In this document: in pieces, positions 25,953-37,549 of the stretch
Layout: the number at the start of each line of letters is the position of its first letter
How positions within the stretch are numbered: position 1 is the first letter of the stretch
NCBI GenBank assembly: GCA_019054805.1
Contig: JAHQIY010000003.1
Span: 1,612,001 to 1,676,000 of the forward strand
Source: Brachionus manjavacas
Lineage: Eukaryota > Rotifera > Eurotatoria > Ploima > Brachionidae
Length of the DNA: 64,000 bases
Direction of reading: 5' to 3'
Made by a program: the position numbers and the translations under genes
Notes under the pieces: generated by a model
What the model was told of the DNA's origin: nothing
Database searches by the model: none
Seen by the model: the letters and a program-made list of their open reading frames with translations, nothing else

Positions 25953-28900
25953 ATGGCTCAGGATGTTCCTTCTACAAATAATAATCGTAAGATAAAATGA
26001 TCTTCTATTGAAAAAAATTAAATACTTTAAAATAGCCTCAGCTTGGATGCAGCGGTAAAATAAGCTATTAAAAGTAAAACTAATAATTTTTTTAATTCAG
26101 ACCTCCACCTATTCCAGGTTGTCCGACTGGCCTAGAATATCTATCCCAGCTTGATTGCCTTCTCTTGAAACAAAATGTCTCTTTACTTGAAGGTTTGCAT
26201 CTCCTAGTTACTAATTCAAGTCTAATTAATGTCTTTACTAATTATAAAGCATTTACCGGATGGGAAAAAAATAACAAATATGCGATTAGCAATAGCCAAG
26301 GAAATCAAATATATTTTGCAGTTGAAGGTTCTTTTTTAATTTTTTTTTAAAAAGCGTATTTGCTTGATGTAACGAGTGTTGTATAAGTTATGGCAAAACG
26401 TAGATTAATGAATAACTAAGTAAAAGAGACATAATGAGTTCTCTTAGTCTAAGTCATAGCCAAGATAAAAAGTATCAAAGTCATAACTTTGAATTATATC
26501 ATACTTTTGTTCAAGTTTGGCTTTAAAAAATGTCGGCTATAATAGTGTCATGAGCTAGTATAAAAAATTTCTTCAAATTTTTGATTTGAAACATGTCATA
26601 TAACCAGCAAATACCTCACAAACAATTCTTCCTCAGAAAATCAATGACGGTATTAAGACATATCCGACTAAGTCACTTCCGACAAATTTTTAAATAAATA
26701 ATTAAACAAAAAATTAATTTAAAAGGTTCCAATTCTTTTCCGACAAAATAATTTCCGATGAGTCGGTAAATTGAAGTTTCAAGTCAAATTTTAAGGTCAA
26801 AGCGGTCATTTAAAATTTTTAAACTTAATTAATCTAATGATTTTGATGATTTTTTATACTAGACATTACTTGATTTGTTATGTGTAATAATGGTTCAGCA
26901 TCAAATTAACATCAAAATAAATGATCTCTTATTTATTTAACAGAAAAAATCAACAATTTAAAAATTCAGGTTAAGTTGATTTTAAAATTCAAATTTATGC
27001 TTTTTATATTCACTCATTCAATCTTAAATAATCTTCCACTTAAATAAATAAAAATTTTTAAAGCAGAAAATTTTTTTGTCTTTAAAAGTAAGTTTTCATT
27101 TAAATCAATTAAAAAATTTAAACTTATCAAAGTTCGATCAAAAGGGACATTTAAAAATTTAAAAATGAAAATAAACTTGACATGACACGTCAAGTTTTGG
27201 AAAAAATTTATTTCTTTTCTTTTAAAAAAAATATTACAATTTATATTTTGATCTTTTGATCTTGATCTCAAACTTCAATTTGCCGATGAGTCACTCTCTT
27301 TTAAGTAATTTCAAATTTAAATTGTTACAAAAAATTTGATTTTCTTTTAACTTATTTATCCTTTAATTTAAATTTTATTTGTTTTTTTAATTTAAATTTT
27401 TTTTATTTTCTTTATTTTTAAGAAGCATTAGCTCGGTACAGTTAAATGAATAAGTAAAACAAATAAGTAAAGGACAATTTATATATGATTACTTAAAAAT
27501 TTTAACTTTTAAATTAAATAACAAAATTTATAAAGAAATAGTTTAAAATTTTTTTTAATTATGAATAAAATCTAAATAGCTGCATTTGCTATTATTAAAT
27601 TAAATGTATTGTATTTGTCATCTATTCGTTTGATTCTTTAATCACGAATACGTTGGTTCTTTCGTTGAATAGTTGGAACGCTATTATCGATGTGATTTAG
27701 ATCACGTTCCACTTTATCTAGTACTTCAACTAAATGCTGGATAAAAATTGGTGTTTAAGGATGAGAAATTGCTTCTCTATTGTTGATGAAAACGTGATGC
27801 CAAGCTTCTAAGCAATTAATCGATGAATCAAATAGAACATTATGGTACATACTACGGACATTAATTGCAAATAAAGGTTCCTTACGATCCTTCTTTCTTC
27901 GTTGAAGATCTATTCATTCTTGAGGAACAACTTATCTGATATAGTTGGTCTCAAAATAGTCTTAAAGTGAGTCTTAACCGGAAGAAATATCTTTCTCGAT
28001 TAATTTAAAAGCATTGACTACTTCGTTCACTGGTACAAAAGCTATGGCAAATAAATATTTCATATGCTTTTTGCAGTCATGATTGAATTGTTGAGTGGAT
28101 TTTTCATTTAAAACTGGAGCTTAATTTAGACCAGAGAGCCAAATAACTGTATATGATCCATATATTTTGCATTCACTGCACCTTTTTCAAAATCCTTCAT
28201 AATCATCCTTGGTTTAAGATCTGGTTTAATTTCTAAAAGTTTTTCGTAGACCCTGGTATTTGATAGCTTTGACTTGTTTTCTAGTGAAAAAAAGTAAAAG
28301 CAAAAATCTAGTTGAAAAGATTTATCAGGAATTTTGACATGTATATTCCAGAATTGAGTGAATAAAAGTGGAGTTGATCTAAAAGTACCATCTGCAAACC
28401 AGCCTCGCAATTCCGATAGTTCTTGAAAGCAAAGATTATAATGCGAGTCTCTTCTTTTTCTTCATCATGAGAATACCACAAAAGAAATTGTTGCCTAGTT
28501 CTGTAAATTTTAAATCTTGAAGGATCATAGGATCAATAAAAAGCTCGGAATAAGTGGTATATATTGAATTCATCTTCCGATTTCAATTAATTGTTCCTGT
28601 CAGTGCTCTTTCGGTTGACACTAAAGACAAAGACAACTTGACTGGATTGCATATTTAATGAATTTTTTTTTTTTTTTTTTTCACAGAAAGATAGCTACCA
28701 TAGCAAAACTACATCTAGTCTCGCTCCACAGGTCTCCTGCTGTAGCTTATTATTATAATTATTATTATTAATATTTTCAATGGAAGTCCATGATTTTCTG
28801 TATTGACAATCATCGATGGTGCAACAGAAATGATTGCTGATTCCTTTTTATTAAAAGATAAAATAGCGGCTCTTACGATGTTTTCGTTGCCTGTTTGGTG

Positions 28901-31900
28901 ACCTTTATGGGTATTTGTTTGTTTGGTAATGGTGTTTTCAAATGTCTTTATGGTTGCAAAGCAACCATAAATCAAAGATTTATATCCAGTAATCTTCGAT
29001 TCATATTTAATTCGATACTTTTCTCCAAAGTAACCTATACAAAGTTTCCATTTGGTAGTTTTAAACTTTGTTAAAGTATTATATTGACATTGAGACATGT
29101 CAGTTATATTAAAAATAAAATCAATTTTCTGACAATTTAATTTTTTTGGACAATTTAAATATAGAGTTACTCATCGGAAATTATTTTATTAGAAAAGAAT
29201 TGAAACCTTTTTAATTAATTATTTTTTGTTTAATTATTTAATTAAAAATTTGTGGGATCCTGACTATTTAGGATAGGTCATTAGCCTCAATAATTAGTTT
29301 AAACTATTAAAATCTCGTTAATTTACTTGATATTTTTGTTACTTTTGGTCATCTGGGCTATGATCTCTTTTAATCCATCTATGTATACTTATAACTAAAT
29401 AACTTGAAGAATTTTCGAATCTGTGTCGATTGAAACTATCCTAGCATAACTTATTTGAAAAATTAGCCTTATGCCAAATAAGTTGATCCATTTTTGATAT
29501 TTTTATTTTTCTAAAAAAAAGCTTCTAATAAATTAATTTTTTTACTTTTTTTGGTTCGAAAAATCAGCTTCTGGAACATCATTAAAAAAATGCATAAGAG
29601 TAAGGGGCTTATTACTGAGCCTTGTGGACCGCCTTCTCTAATTGGAAAACAATTTGATGTATGGTCATTAATTTTTACCTTAAAAGATCTGTGAGACAAG
29701 AATGAGCGAATTCAGAGGATAAGATAGTCAGGTATTTAAGCTTTTATTAGTTTAAAGAAGAGACCTTCATGCCAAACATTATATATTAAAAAAGAGACCG
29801 CACTCCTTTTTTTATTTTTAAAAAGACTCAGATATTTTATTGAATCAAATATATAAGGTTGTTTTCAGTCTTCCTTATTCGCCTAAGGACAAATTGTTCT
29901 TTTGCTAATATGAATAAAGTCTGTTGTTAACTTTTTTTTTTTAGTAATTTTCCAAAACAACTAGTATCACTTATTGAAAGATTATGTTAGGGTCGGAAGG
30001 AAACTCTTTAGCAAAAGCATTGAAATTTTGGCAATCTTCCGAGTTTCAGAAAAAAAAACAATTTTTTAAGCAGAGTTAAAGAACTTGAGAACTCTAATTA
30101 GGATAAAATTTGAAAGATTTTTAAGCATTTAATTATGGATTCCGTCATAACCCATAACCGATTGATCTTTGTATAATTGATCGATAGCTTCTTTAAGCTC
30201 GGATATTAATTTCAACAAATTTTAATATTTTGTTTGTTGTTAAAATAGTCATCGACAAGTTTATGAACTTCTCTTTCAGAATTAACTAGTATTGGGATAC
30301 AAGCGGACACTTAACCGGCCAAAATTTTCAGAAACCGTGACCGTGTCTGCATTAACCGGACAACCTTTAAGCGGGCGGTCATTTGGCCGGTCAGCTAAGG
30401 GGTCTTATTTTTGGACCGCCAAAATAAACGGTATTTTTTGGCGGTCCGAAAATTATTAAGTAATTACAGTACATCTCTAAACAAAGTTAACAATGTTTCG
30501 AAACAATGCTTAAGCAATGTTTATGAGCTGCTTAAGAATTTTAGGTCAAAGTTATGACTTGATTTAAATTTTTTACAAATCCAGCTACTTGGCTTCTTAG
30601 ATCTTTTAAGGCCTTTCTATTTGCCCAAGGATTAACGGATCAAGATTTAAGTCATTTGAAAAATAAGTTACCATTTTGGAGGATTTTTTTAAATCAAATA
30701 TGGTAAACATAAGTAATGAGTTGTTTAAAAGTCTCAATAGGATAATAGTTTAGCAGCTGCAGTTATTCTGTCATATTATCTAAAACACCGGCATATCTCA
30801 AAAATCAAGTAAATACGTCAGTAAGCATTTTATTCTGTAAAAAGAATCAAGCGGATGCATGCGAGGTTGTTGTGGGGCTCAAAGAGGTTTCGAAATTTTC
30901 TTAATGGACAATTCGAATCAAGTAAAATTGACAAATATAATTTTTAAATTCTTTTTATGTTTATTCAAAAAAAGAAAGTTATAAAGATAAGTAGGGACTT
31001 GAAAGTCTGTGCTGGATCTTCTTGGTGTGCAGGCTGTTGTGACTGTTGCGCTCATGAAGTAATCATTGAAGCTCCGATTGGAACAGTAGTGGGCTACGTA
31101 AAACAAAAGTATTCAGTCTGTTATTTCATTAAAATTTAAAAATTCTCAAAACTCTGGCCACTAAACGAATGTGCATCCAAAACAAATTTTGATGTTTGTT
31201 GAGAAACATTCTTTTCTCAAAGTGGAAAATTAAAAAAAATTTTCTAACGCTAAATTATTCCATTATCGATGGACAGAGATTTTTTAGGAACTTAGATTTT
31301 TTGAAAAGCTTTGTTTCTCTGGTCAAAATTTTAGTTAAACAAATATTTAGTCTAGAGTTGTTCGTAAGTCACGAAGGCAAAGTTCTTTAAAATGCCTTAA
31401 ATTTTTGACTTATGCACAAGTCTGACTTGGTCCAGGTTTGGCCGACAAAATCATTCGAAGGATGCTGAATTTAATCACCAAATTTTTAAGAGGAGCGTTC
31501 GGAAAGTCACCGTATGATATCCTGGATGAAAATCAAGAACCTGTTTTGAGGATAAAATGCCCTCGTTTTATTTTTGATGGTTTTTCAAAAAATATCTTAA
31601 AAATCAAGTAATAATTTAAATTTTTTAGGTCCTTGCTCGTGTGATAATGAATTCAAGGTAAGATCTTAAAAATTTATTTTAAAATATTTTTGGCTATTGT
31701 CATTCTAACAAATTTAAACAAAAAGAAATTTTTAACAAATTTTATTAAAAAATTAATGCAGAGACATATTTCATGCCTTGCCTTAAAAAATTTTTTTTTT
31801 TATAAATGGAAGTTAATTATATAATTGCCTCCAGGGGTTTTGTGAAGTTCAGTACAAAAAAACAGAACAAAGTAAAAAAATCAAATAGCTTTTTTTCTAA

Positions 31901-34900
31901 AAGTTTAAAATAAATTCTGTGAATGCAGCATGGTGCAACATTCAAAGTTGCATGAATGTTAATTTCTGCATAACTCTGCAACTTTATCAGACCTTGATAT
32001 TTGATGCAACTTTGAAAGTTGCACTTTGTTGCATTTACAGGGCTTAGTTTAAACTTTTAGAAAAAAAAGTTATTCAATTTATTTTACATTTTTTTCTGTT
32101 TTTTTTCATTTTGTACTGAATTTCACAAGACCCCTCCAAGTTTGCCACAAAAACAGCTCACTTTTTGACGAATGGCATCAAAGTTTTTTAGTCACAAAAA
32201 TTAAAAAAAAACTAATAATAATGATTCAAAATGCTAAAGGTTTATATTAATTCAAAGTTAATTTTCTGCCTTTTCGGTATTTGTTGATTTGTTTGAACAT
32301 TAGGGTTTTGGTGGACGGCCTAAAAGAATAACTTCTTGGGTTTCTACAATTTTAGACGCAGCTATTTATTTTTATTTTATTTATTTGTTTTCTGTACCGA
32401 GCTAAAGCTCCATCAGAATAAATTAAAAATAAAATAAAAAAATAAAATTAATTTAATAAAATTAGATAAAAAAAAGAATCAAAATAGAGTAAATAAGCTA
32501 AAAAAATGAAAGTTGAAAAGACATGAATTGGAAAAGATTGTTACATGTGGCACATGTTTAAATAGATCAAGTTTCAGGAAAAAAAGAAGAAATAGTAAGG
32601 TAGCAATTACACAATGGAGTTGGGTATTTAATATATCTTGATTCGAAACCTTCTTTGTATTCCTTCACCAGTCTTTTAACCAATGGAATAGAATGACTCA
32701 GTCATGCCCTAACATATCTCTCACTCAACTCAAAAAGCCGATTTGAGACTGTTAGCAATTTAAGTTTATTAAAAGCTTCATGTTGCACGATGTTGGAGGG
32801 AGTATCATATTTTAACTTAAGGATAGATCTTACTGCTGTATTCTGAATTGCTTATTGTTTTTTGGTATTATTTTCTGAAAATGAATTCAAGCAAGGAAAA
32901 GAATAGTCTAAAATCGATCCGACTAATATTTATAAAAATTTATAAAAATTTCCTAGTGTGTTTTGATTGAGACCCCATTTTTTGTTTGACAATATCTTAA
33001 TATTATTAAACCTTTTGTTGCAGCGTTCTTTAATTTCGTCTACTAGTATATTAAAGTTTAACTTAGAATCAAATTTAATACCAAGAAACTTGATTTCTTT
33101 TTGGCTCACTATTCTGTTTCCATAGATTTTTAAGTTAAGATTATCACCATCTTTTTTGTACCTAGAAAAGACTACTGAACACGACTTTTCAACTGATATC
33201 TTCATTTTCCATTTAATAAGCCATTGTTCTAGTTCGTTGGTGTATTTATTAATCTTATTTTCTAGGTTCCCCTTTTTGTTATAAATAAAGAATGTAACTA
33301 GATCATCTGCGAAAAGCAGAGGGTATTCATTATTTGTTTTGTTTCTTTTGGGAATGTCATTAATATATATACTAAATAAAAGAGGACTAATTACTGAGCC
33401 TTGAGGAACACCTGCAGTTATTTTATATTCTTCGCTCAGATGATCATTCACATTTACCGTGAATCTCCTAGAAGCTAAAAAGGATCTAATCCAGTTAGTC
33501 AAGTAATGAGGTGGAATCAATTTAATCAAATTTTAAAAGTAAACCTTCATGCCAAATCCTATCGAAGGCTTTAGAAGTATCAAAAAAAAAGGCCACAAAC
33601 TCATTTTTTTCCTATTAAATGATTCCACAATTTTTTGAATTAAAAAGAAAAGATTATATGATGTCCGCCGGTGCTTCCTAAATCCAGATTGCTCCTGGAT
33701 AAGGAGTGAATTTTGTTTCAAATAATTGTATAATCTTGAAAATACTATGAGATCCAGGCGCTTTCCTAAACAACTCGTTATACTAATAGGTCTATAATTT
33801 AAAGGATCTTGTAAAGAAGAGCCTTTTTTTTGAATCATAGTAATGTTCGATGTTTTCCATGCTTTAGGGACTCTACCTTCTCGAAGAGATAAATTAAAAA
33901 GTTCTTTAATTTCTATTAATGAATTTCTAGGTAAGTTTTTTAACATTAAATTATGAATTTGATCAGGTCCTGAGGCCGCTTCATTTTTCAATTCTTTTAA
34001 AGCCTTAATTAATTCATTTAAGCAAATTGGAGCATTAAAATTAGGCTGATTATTGTTTCTAAAGAAATCAGAGTTAGAATTTAGTATTTCGAAATCTTTC
34101 TCAGTATCAATTAAATCAGTATTAGGACTAAATATTGAAGATAGGAGTTCTCAAAAGCATTTTCCCTTTTCTTCATTAGTTTTGAATTCCTTGTCATTTA
34201 AAAACAAATTTGGGATTAAATTTGATTCTTTTTTTGACCTAAATTTATTTATTTTTTCCAGAATGGTCTACTTGTCACTGGGTTTTTTCCCATTTTCTCA
34301 ATAAAATCAAACCAATTTTGATTCCTGAATTTTTTTAAAGAGGCCTTTAAAAAAATTCAGAAATCAAATTTTTTGATTTAAATTCATACAAAGAAAATAT
34401 TAAGAAATTGTACATTAAAGAGATTGAGTTGTTACTTGTGATGTAGGTTAAAAAAAATTTAATCTATTAATTATTCATTTAAATTTACAAAAAATTTGTA
34501 ACTTTTTTTTTTGTGATTTTTAGAATGCCTTTATAATGAGATTGAGCGGTGTTTTTCCTTGTTGATCATTGCAATTTCCTTGTTGATAACTTGAATTTTT
34601 TGCTTTATAACTGCAAAACATGTTTTGATTGACTCACTTATACCATTCTTTGACATTATTTTTTTCCATCATCTACTTATTAGTGTTGGTAAACGGGACA
34701 AAATTTTCCTAAATCGTGAACGTGACCGTATTAACCGTTCCAATTTTGGCGGGCTAGTTTTTGGCCCGTTTAGCAACCGTTTAAATTTAAACGGACGGAC
34801 AAAGTCCGAAATTTGGCGAACGGGTTTGTAATTTAATAAAAATGCTTTTCTTTAATAATAAATTAAAAATAACTTTTTAAATATTTCTAAAAAACGGACT

Positions 34901-35945
34901 TGATTATTATTTTATATTATTGGTCAAATTTATAATTTGAATTTATGCCGTTCCAGGTAGTTCTTTAGCGGCCTGGTTAAAGTCAAAGTCAAAAAAATTA
35001 AGGTTTTTAGAATAATATTAAAACGTTTCTAAAGGAGAAAATGCCCGCCCGCCATAATTGGGACGGTTTCATAGACCGTCCGTTTTAAATTAAACGGTTG
35101 CTTAACGGGTTAAAAAGTAGCCCGCCAAAATAAACCGGCCAACGACCACGAGTAACCGCCCGTGTATTGGACAACTACGTTATAAACCAAGAGAAATTTA
35201 CTAATATTTGTTAAAAAATGATTCGTAATTTTCGTAATATCCGAACTTCGTTATATCCATAAGAAATTACATTGAAAAGATTCTTGTTCTGTCAAATATA
35301 GAATTTATTTTCGTTAAAAACAAATTTTCACTATAGCGTGTTCGTAAAAAACGGACTGTACTGTAAATTTATTTATTTGTGCATGTGTGTTAAGCTAATT
35401 TAACAATAGTAAAATAAATTTCAAATGAGAAAATAATTTTAAAATATTCATCGTAAACATCATCCATCTTAGTTCAACAATAAGTATGATAAGCTTACTA
35501 AACCCTTATTTAAAGACAAAACATCCAAAGGCCATCAAGAATTAAAATTTTTAATAAAATTCAAAGTTTACAAAATTTTTATTCAAGTATCTTTTTTTTG
35601 CCTATAACTCTATTAGCTGCCAAAAAATAACTACAAAAAAAGACATAGAATTTTTGACAGACACTAACTGAATTTTTAATATTTATGTCTTACTTTCCTA
35701 ATAGATATTGACAATGGACGGCGAAAGTCAAGTTGGAAAATTGAGTAAAACATATGCAGGACTTAGAAAAGAAATGTTTACTCAAGCAGATAACTTTTCA
35801 ATCAATTGTAATATTCTTTATGTATTATTCAAAAAAAAAATTATTTTTATTTCAATCATCAGTTCCTGTCGATTTGTCAGTGAAAACAAAAGCGGCATTG
35901 ATCGGAGCTTTATTTTTAATAGTAATTTTTTTTATATGTCGGTAA
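25953..35945 (+). CDS. Phospholipid scramblase, ten exons
   Basis: Exons: 25953-25986, 26036-26054, 26101-26192, 26250-26327, 30845-30921, 30975-31108, 31491-31579, 31629-31657, 35705-35807, 35863-35945. All introns are GT-AG, phases match throughout, and the sum is 738 nt (245 residues plus stop). The protein follows the scramblase family in order: [50 protein letters not shown], the Cys cluster CAGCCDCC (the palmitoylated position in relatives), [72 protein letters not shown], and a C-terminal membrane helix. Family members move phospholipids between membrane leaflets in response to Ca2+ and/or regulate signalling at the plasma membrane. Exon 2 has only 19 nt. Introns 4 (4517 bp) and 8 (4047 bp) are filled with transposons; the other seven are 46-382 bp. 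The exon 7 donor is the least certain junction. Confidence 0.88.
26328..27414. other. AT-rich 5' part of scramblase intron 4
   Basis: No gene was found. Short biased ORFs only. GT donor GTTCTT lies at 26328. Confidence 0.5.
27415..27470 (+). mobile_element. LINE (family 2) 3' tail inside scramblase intron 4
   Basis: AAGAAGCATTAGCTCGGTAC followed by A-rich (AAATAAGT)-type repeats. This is the plus-strand form of the family-2 3' terminus found at 32.4, 36.4 and 54.4 kb. No coding part is attached. Confidence 0.55.
27600..29098 (-). mobile_element. FLYWCH-type MULE (Mutator-like) transposon remnant
   Basis: Reading right to left on the minus strand: 28775-29098 encodes a FLYWCH-like zinc finger ([15 protein letters not shown]...NTHKGHQ). 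28126-28410 encodes the MULE transposase core ([20 protein letters not shown], then [15 protein letters not shown]), whose first Asp and downstream DFEKGA are family hallmarks. About 27600-28100 continues with [25 protein letters not shown] and [16 protein letters not shown] in shifting frames. A family-1 LINE tail is inserted between finger and transposase (28676-28775). The MULE sits antisense in scramblase intron 4 and is not functional as read. Confidence 0.8.
28676..28775 (+). mobile_element. LINE (family 1) 3' tail inserted in MULE
   Basis: TAGCTACCATAGC..., TCTCGCTCCACAGGTCTC, CTGCTGTAGCTT and then ATT repeats. Only the terminal about 100 bp is present, so this is a severely 5'-truncated insertion. 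Confidence 0.65.
29511..30270 (-). mobile_element. LINE reverse-transcriptase fragment in scramblase intron 4
   Basis: On the minus strand 29511-29699 reads [11 protein letters not shown]...[16 protein letters not shown], the classic QGSVISPLL block. Upstream sequence to about 30270 resembles the preceding palm/fingers part of family 2 but is broken by stops. Confidence 0.7.
30289..30455. mobile_element. GC-rich-ended MITE fragment (TAGTATTGGGAT family)
   Basis: It starts TAGTATTGGGATACAAGCGG and continues through ACACTTAACCGGCCAAAAT, GGTCATTTGGCCGGTCAGCT and GACCGCCAAAATAAACGG. These blocks recur, reverse-complemented, at 56.9-57.1 kb. Only one end is present here. The local GC is far above background. 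Confidence 0.65.
30555..30745 (-). repeat. Dispersed transposon repeat shared with 36815-36965
   Basis: On the minus strand this contains CTCATTACTTATGTTTAC and AGATCTAAGAAGCCAAGTAG, both matching 36815-36965 on the plus strand. At 36.8 kb the block lies next to a pogo-like fragment, so it may derive from that element. Confidence 0.5.
31830..32139. mobile_element. Foldback MITE in scramblase intron 8
   Basis: The left end CAGGGGTTTTGTGAAGTTCA and the right end, ending TGAATTTCACAAGACCCC, are inverted. The repeat continues inward (AAAGTTTAAAATAA opposite TTTAAACTTTTAG), giving a hairpin-forming element of about 310 bp. A smaller nested inverted repeat (GCAACATTCAAAGTTGCA / GCAACTTTGAAAGTTGCA) lies in its centre. 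Confidence 0.65.
32360..34390 (-). mobile_element. LINE (family 2), longest copy
   Basis: The minus strand reads a Jockey/CR1-like reverse transcriptase from about 34390: [19 protein letters not shown] (decayed), [50 protein letters not shown] (33533-33991), a 1-base shift, then [52 protein letters not shown] and [13 protein letters not shown] (32930-33529). A decayed tail follows. The 3' terminus at about 32365-32415 has GGAGCTTTAGCTCGGTAC then A-rich repeats. The endonuclease and ORF1 are missing (5' truncation). It lies antisense in scramblase intron 8. Confidence 0.88.
34680..35172. mobile_element. GC-rich-ended MITE (about 490 bp)
   Basis: The left end TAGTGTTGGTAAACGGGAC and right end, ending CGTGTATTGGACAACTA, are imperfectly inverted. 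The subterminal blocks are also inverted: TTTTGGCGGGCTAGTTTTTG opposite AAAAAGTAGCCCGCCAAAA, and AACGGACGG opposite CCGTCCGTT. No ORF is present. The ends are related to the elements at 30.3 and 56.7-57.1 kb. Target duplication is not resolved. Confidence 0.7.
35210..35365. mobile_element. Possible mariner-like terminal remnant
   Basis: TTCGTAATATCCGAACTTCG... and ...TATAGCGTGTTCGTAAAAAAC, then GGACTGTACTGTA. The composition and the ACAGTCCGTTTTTTACGAA-type end resemble pogo/Tigger termini. The partner end is not seen. Confidence 0.3.
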
Positions 35946-36404
35946 TTTTTAAAATTGTTTTAAAAAAGGATTTTACCTATTTTGAAGCAAAATAAAAATG
36001 GCAATTAAAGATTAAACAAATTTTGAACTTAAATAAAATAAAAAATAACTTACCAATCATGTTTAATAAATTATTATTTTAACAAAATCTATGAAAAAAA
36101 GTATTTGAAAATTTTTTTAGAAAATAACAGCTGTTCAAAAGTTTTAGTTTTAGAAAAAAATGTTCTCATAGATTAATTTAAATATATATATATAAATATA
36201 AATGATTTAATTTTTGGGGTTTGAATAACAAAATGTATCCAATGTTGAAATTTTGAAAGATAGTATTCAAAAAGAGCGATGTTTAACTAAAAATTATAAC
36301 TAGTTTATAATTTATAATTTTAAGTTAATATTGCAAGCATTTTCATATTTGATATTAAACTTTTTAATGAAAATTTGAAAAAAATATTCAAAATTTTTTT
36401 TTTA

Positions 36405-36475
36405 ACTTTAATTTATTTTTATATTTGTTTATCTGAATCGAGCTAATGCTACTTCAGAATAGAAATAAATAAAAA
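36405..36475 (-). mobile_element. LINE (family 2) 3' tail
   Basis: On the minus strand it reads GAAGTAGCATTAGCTCGATT and then A/T-rich repeats, the family-2 terminus. No coding part is attached. Confidence 0.5.
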
Positions 36476-36479
36476 AAAT

Positions 36480-36660
36480 TGAAAATATAATAAACCTCAG
36501 AGCACTGTTTCTTCTATTCTTAAGGCAGAGAATCAGGAAAAGATAAATAACTTACATGAAAATAATTTAATCAATCCTAGCACTAAAAGAATTAGAGGTT
36601 CTAATTATGATAAAATTGAAGAGGCACTTGATTACTGGTTAAAATCAGTAAATATCAGAC
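36480..36660 (+). pseudogene. pogo/Tigger-like transposase N-terminal fragment
   Basis: The plus strand reads KPQSTVSSILKAENQEKI, then TKRIRGSNYDKIEEALDYWL, the end of the first helix-turn-helix and start of the CENP-B-type helix-turn-helix of pogo-like transposases. It is open for about 55 codons and then interrupted by a MITE with duplicated AATATCAGACT at both sides (near 36649 and 36803). No catalytic domain is seen. Confidence 0.55.
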
Positions 36661-36805
36661 TCGTTTTTAATTCACAAGTTTTAAGTCAAGTCATGTCAAT
36701 GACTTTTATTTTAGTGACTTGGATTTTAACCAGGACGCCATTAAAAAAATTTATGTTGCTCGGACTTTTAATTTGTAACGAATTGAACTTTAATATCAGA
36801 CTTAT
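36661..36805. mobile_element. hAT-type MITE in pogo fragment
   Basis: It contains AATTCACAAGTTTTAAGTCA, AGTCAATGACTT and ...CTCGGACTTTTAATT, the signature blocks of the hAT MITE family here. The flanking duplicated AATATCAGACT supports insertion into the pogo fragment. Confidence 0.5.
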
Positions 36806-36974
36806 TACTAAAAAAACTCATTACTTATGTTTACAATGATTTAAAGAAATTGTAATTTCTTTGTTAATTGATTCTTTAACCCTTTGGCTAATAGAAAGGT
36901 CATGAAAGATCTGAGAAGCCAAGTAGTTGTATTTGTAAAAAATTTTAAGCCAAGTCATTAATTTGTATTACTAG

Positions 36975-37115
36975 AAGACAAGTCAGAGCTATCATATACC
37001 AGGATTTACGAAGAATTTTAAGAAATTAAACCAGATCTTAAACCAAAGACGATAATGGAGGATTTGAAAAAGGTGCAATGAATGCTGGACGTTCCGTTTT
37101 TACGCAATCAACGGT
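36975..37115 (+). pseudogene. MULE transposase fragment
   Basis: The plus strand reads [18 protein letters not shown] then EDLKKV/GAMNA in broken frames. It matches [19 protein letters not shown] in the MULE at 28126-28410, so it is a second, shorter remnant of that family. Confidence 0.6.
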
Positions 37116-37549
37116 TGTAGCGTGTTAATTACTTCTCATGCAAAATATTTAAAAGCATATACAGCTGATACAAAATAACTGAATAAATTTAGTCTTGGTT
37201 AAATTTAGTCTATGGGAACATGTTTTTTTTTAAATCTCAAACTTTTGAACATTTTTTTTGAACTCAAGAAAATTTCATATATTTATATCCATTTACTGGG
37301 TTAATTGAAATCATTTATTAATTAATAATAAAAAAGCTAAAAATTTTAATCAAATTTATTAATTTTTTTAAAAAATTTTAAGAAATAAAAGTTGACATTG
37401 TTTTAAATGATTCTACAAAAATGATTAAATCCTTGAGTCTTGTTAAAAAAATTAGCTAAAAAAATTTGAATATTTCATTTATATATCCTGTTAAAAATCC
37501 ATAATTAACAATGATCTTTTCAATTAACGGAAGGAATCTTATTATTATT

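Noticed and set aside
26165..26350. Open frame of 61 codons taken as one exon
   Set aside because: A 57-bp GT-AG intron (26193-26249) lies inside it without a stop; removing it restores the scramblase alignment ([14 protein letters not shown]).
28715..29098. Possible host gene of 127 residues
   Set aside because: It contains a FLYWCH-like finger, lies in order with a MULE core, and its C-terminus (poly-Ile) is translated LINE tail microsatellite.
35754..35945. Independent 63-codon ORF overlapping the end of scramblase
   Set aside because: Its last part is the real exon 10 frame, while its first part runs through intron 9; it is not a separate gene.
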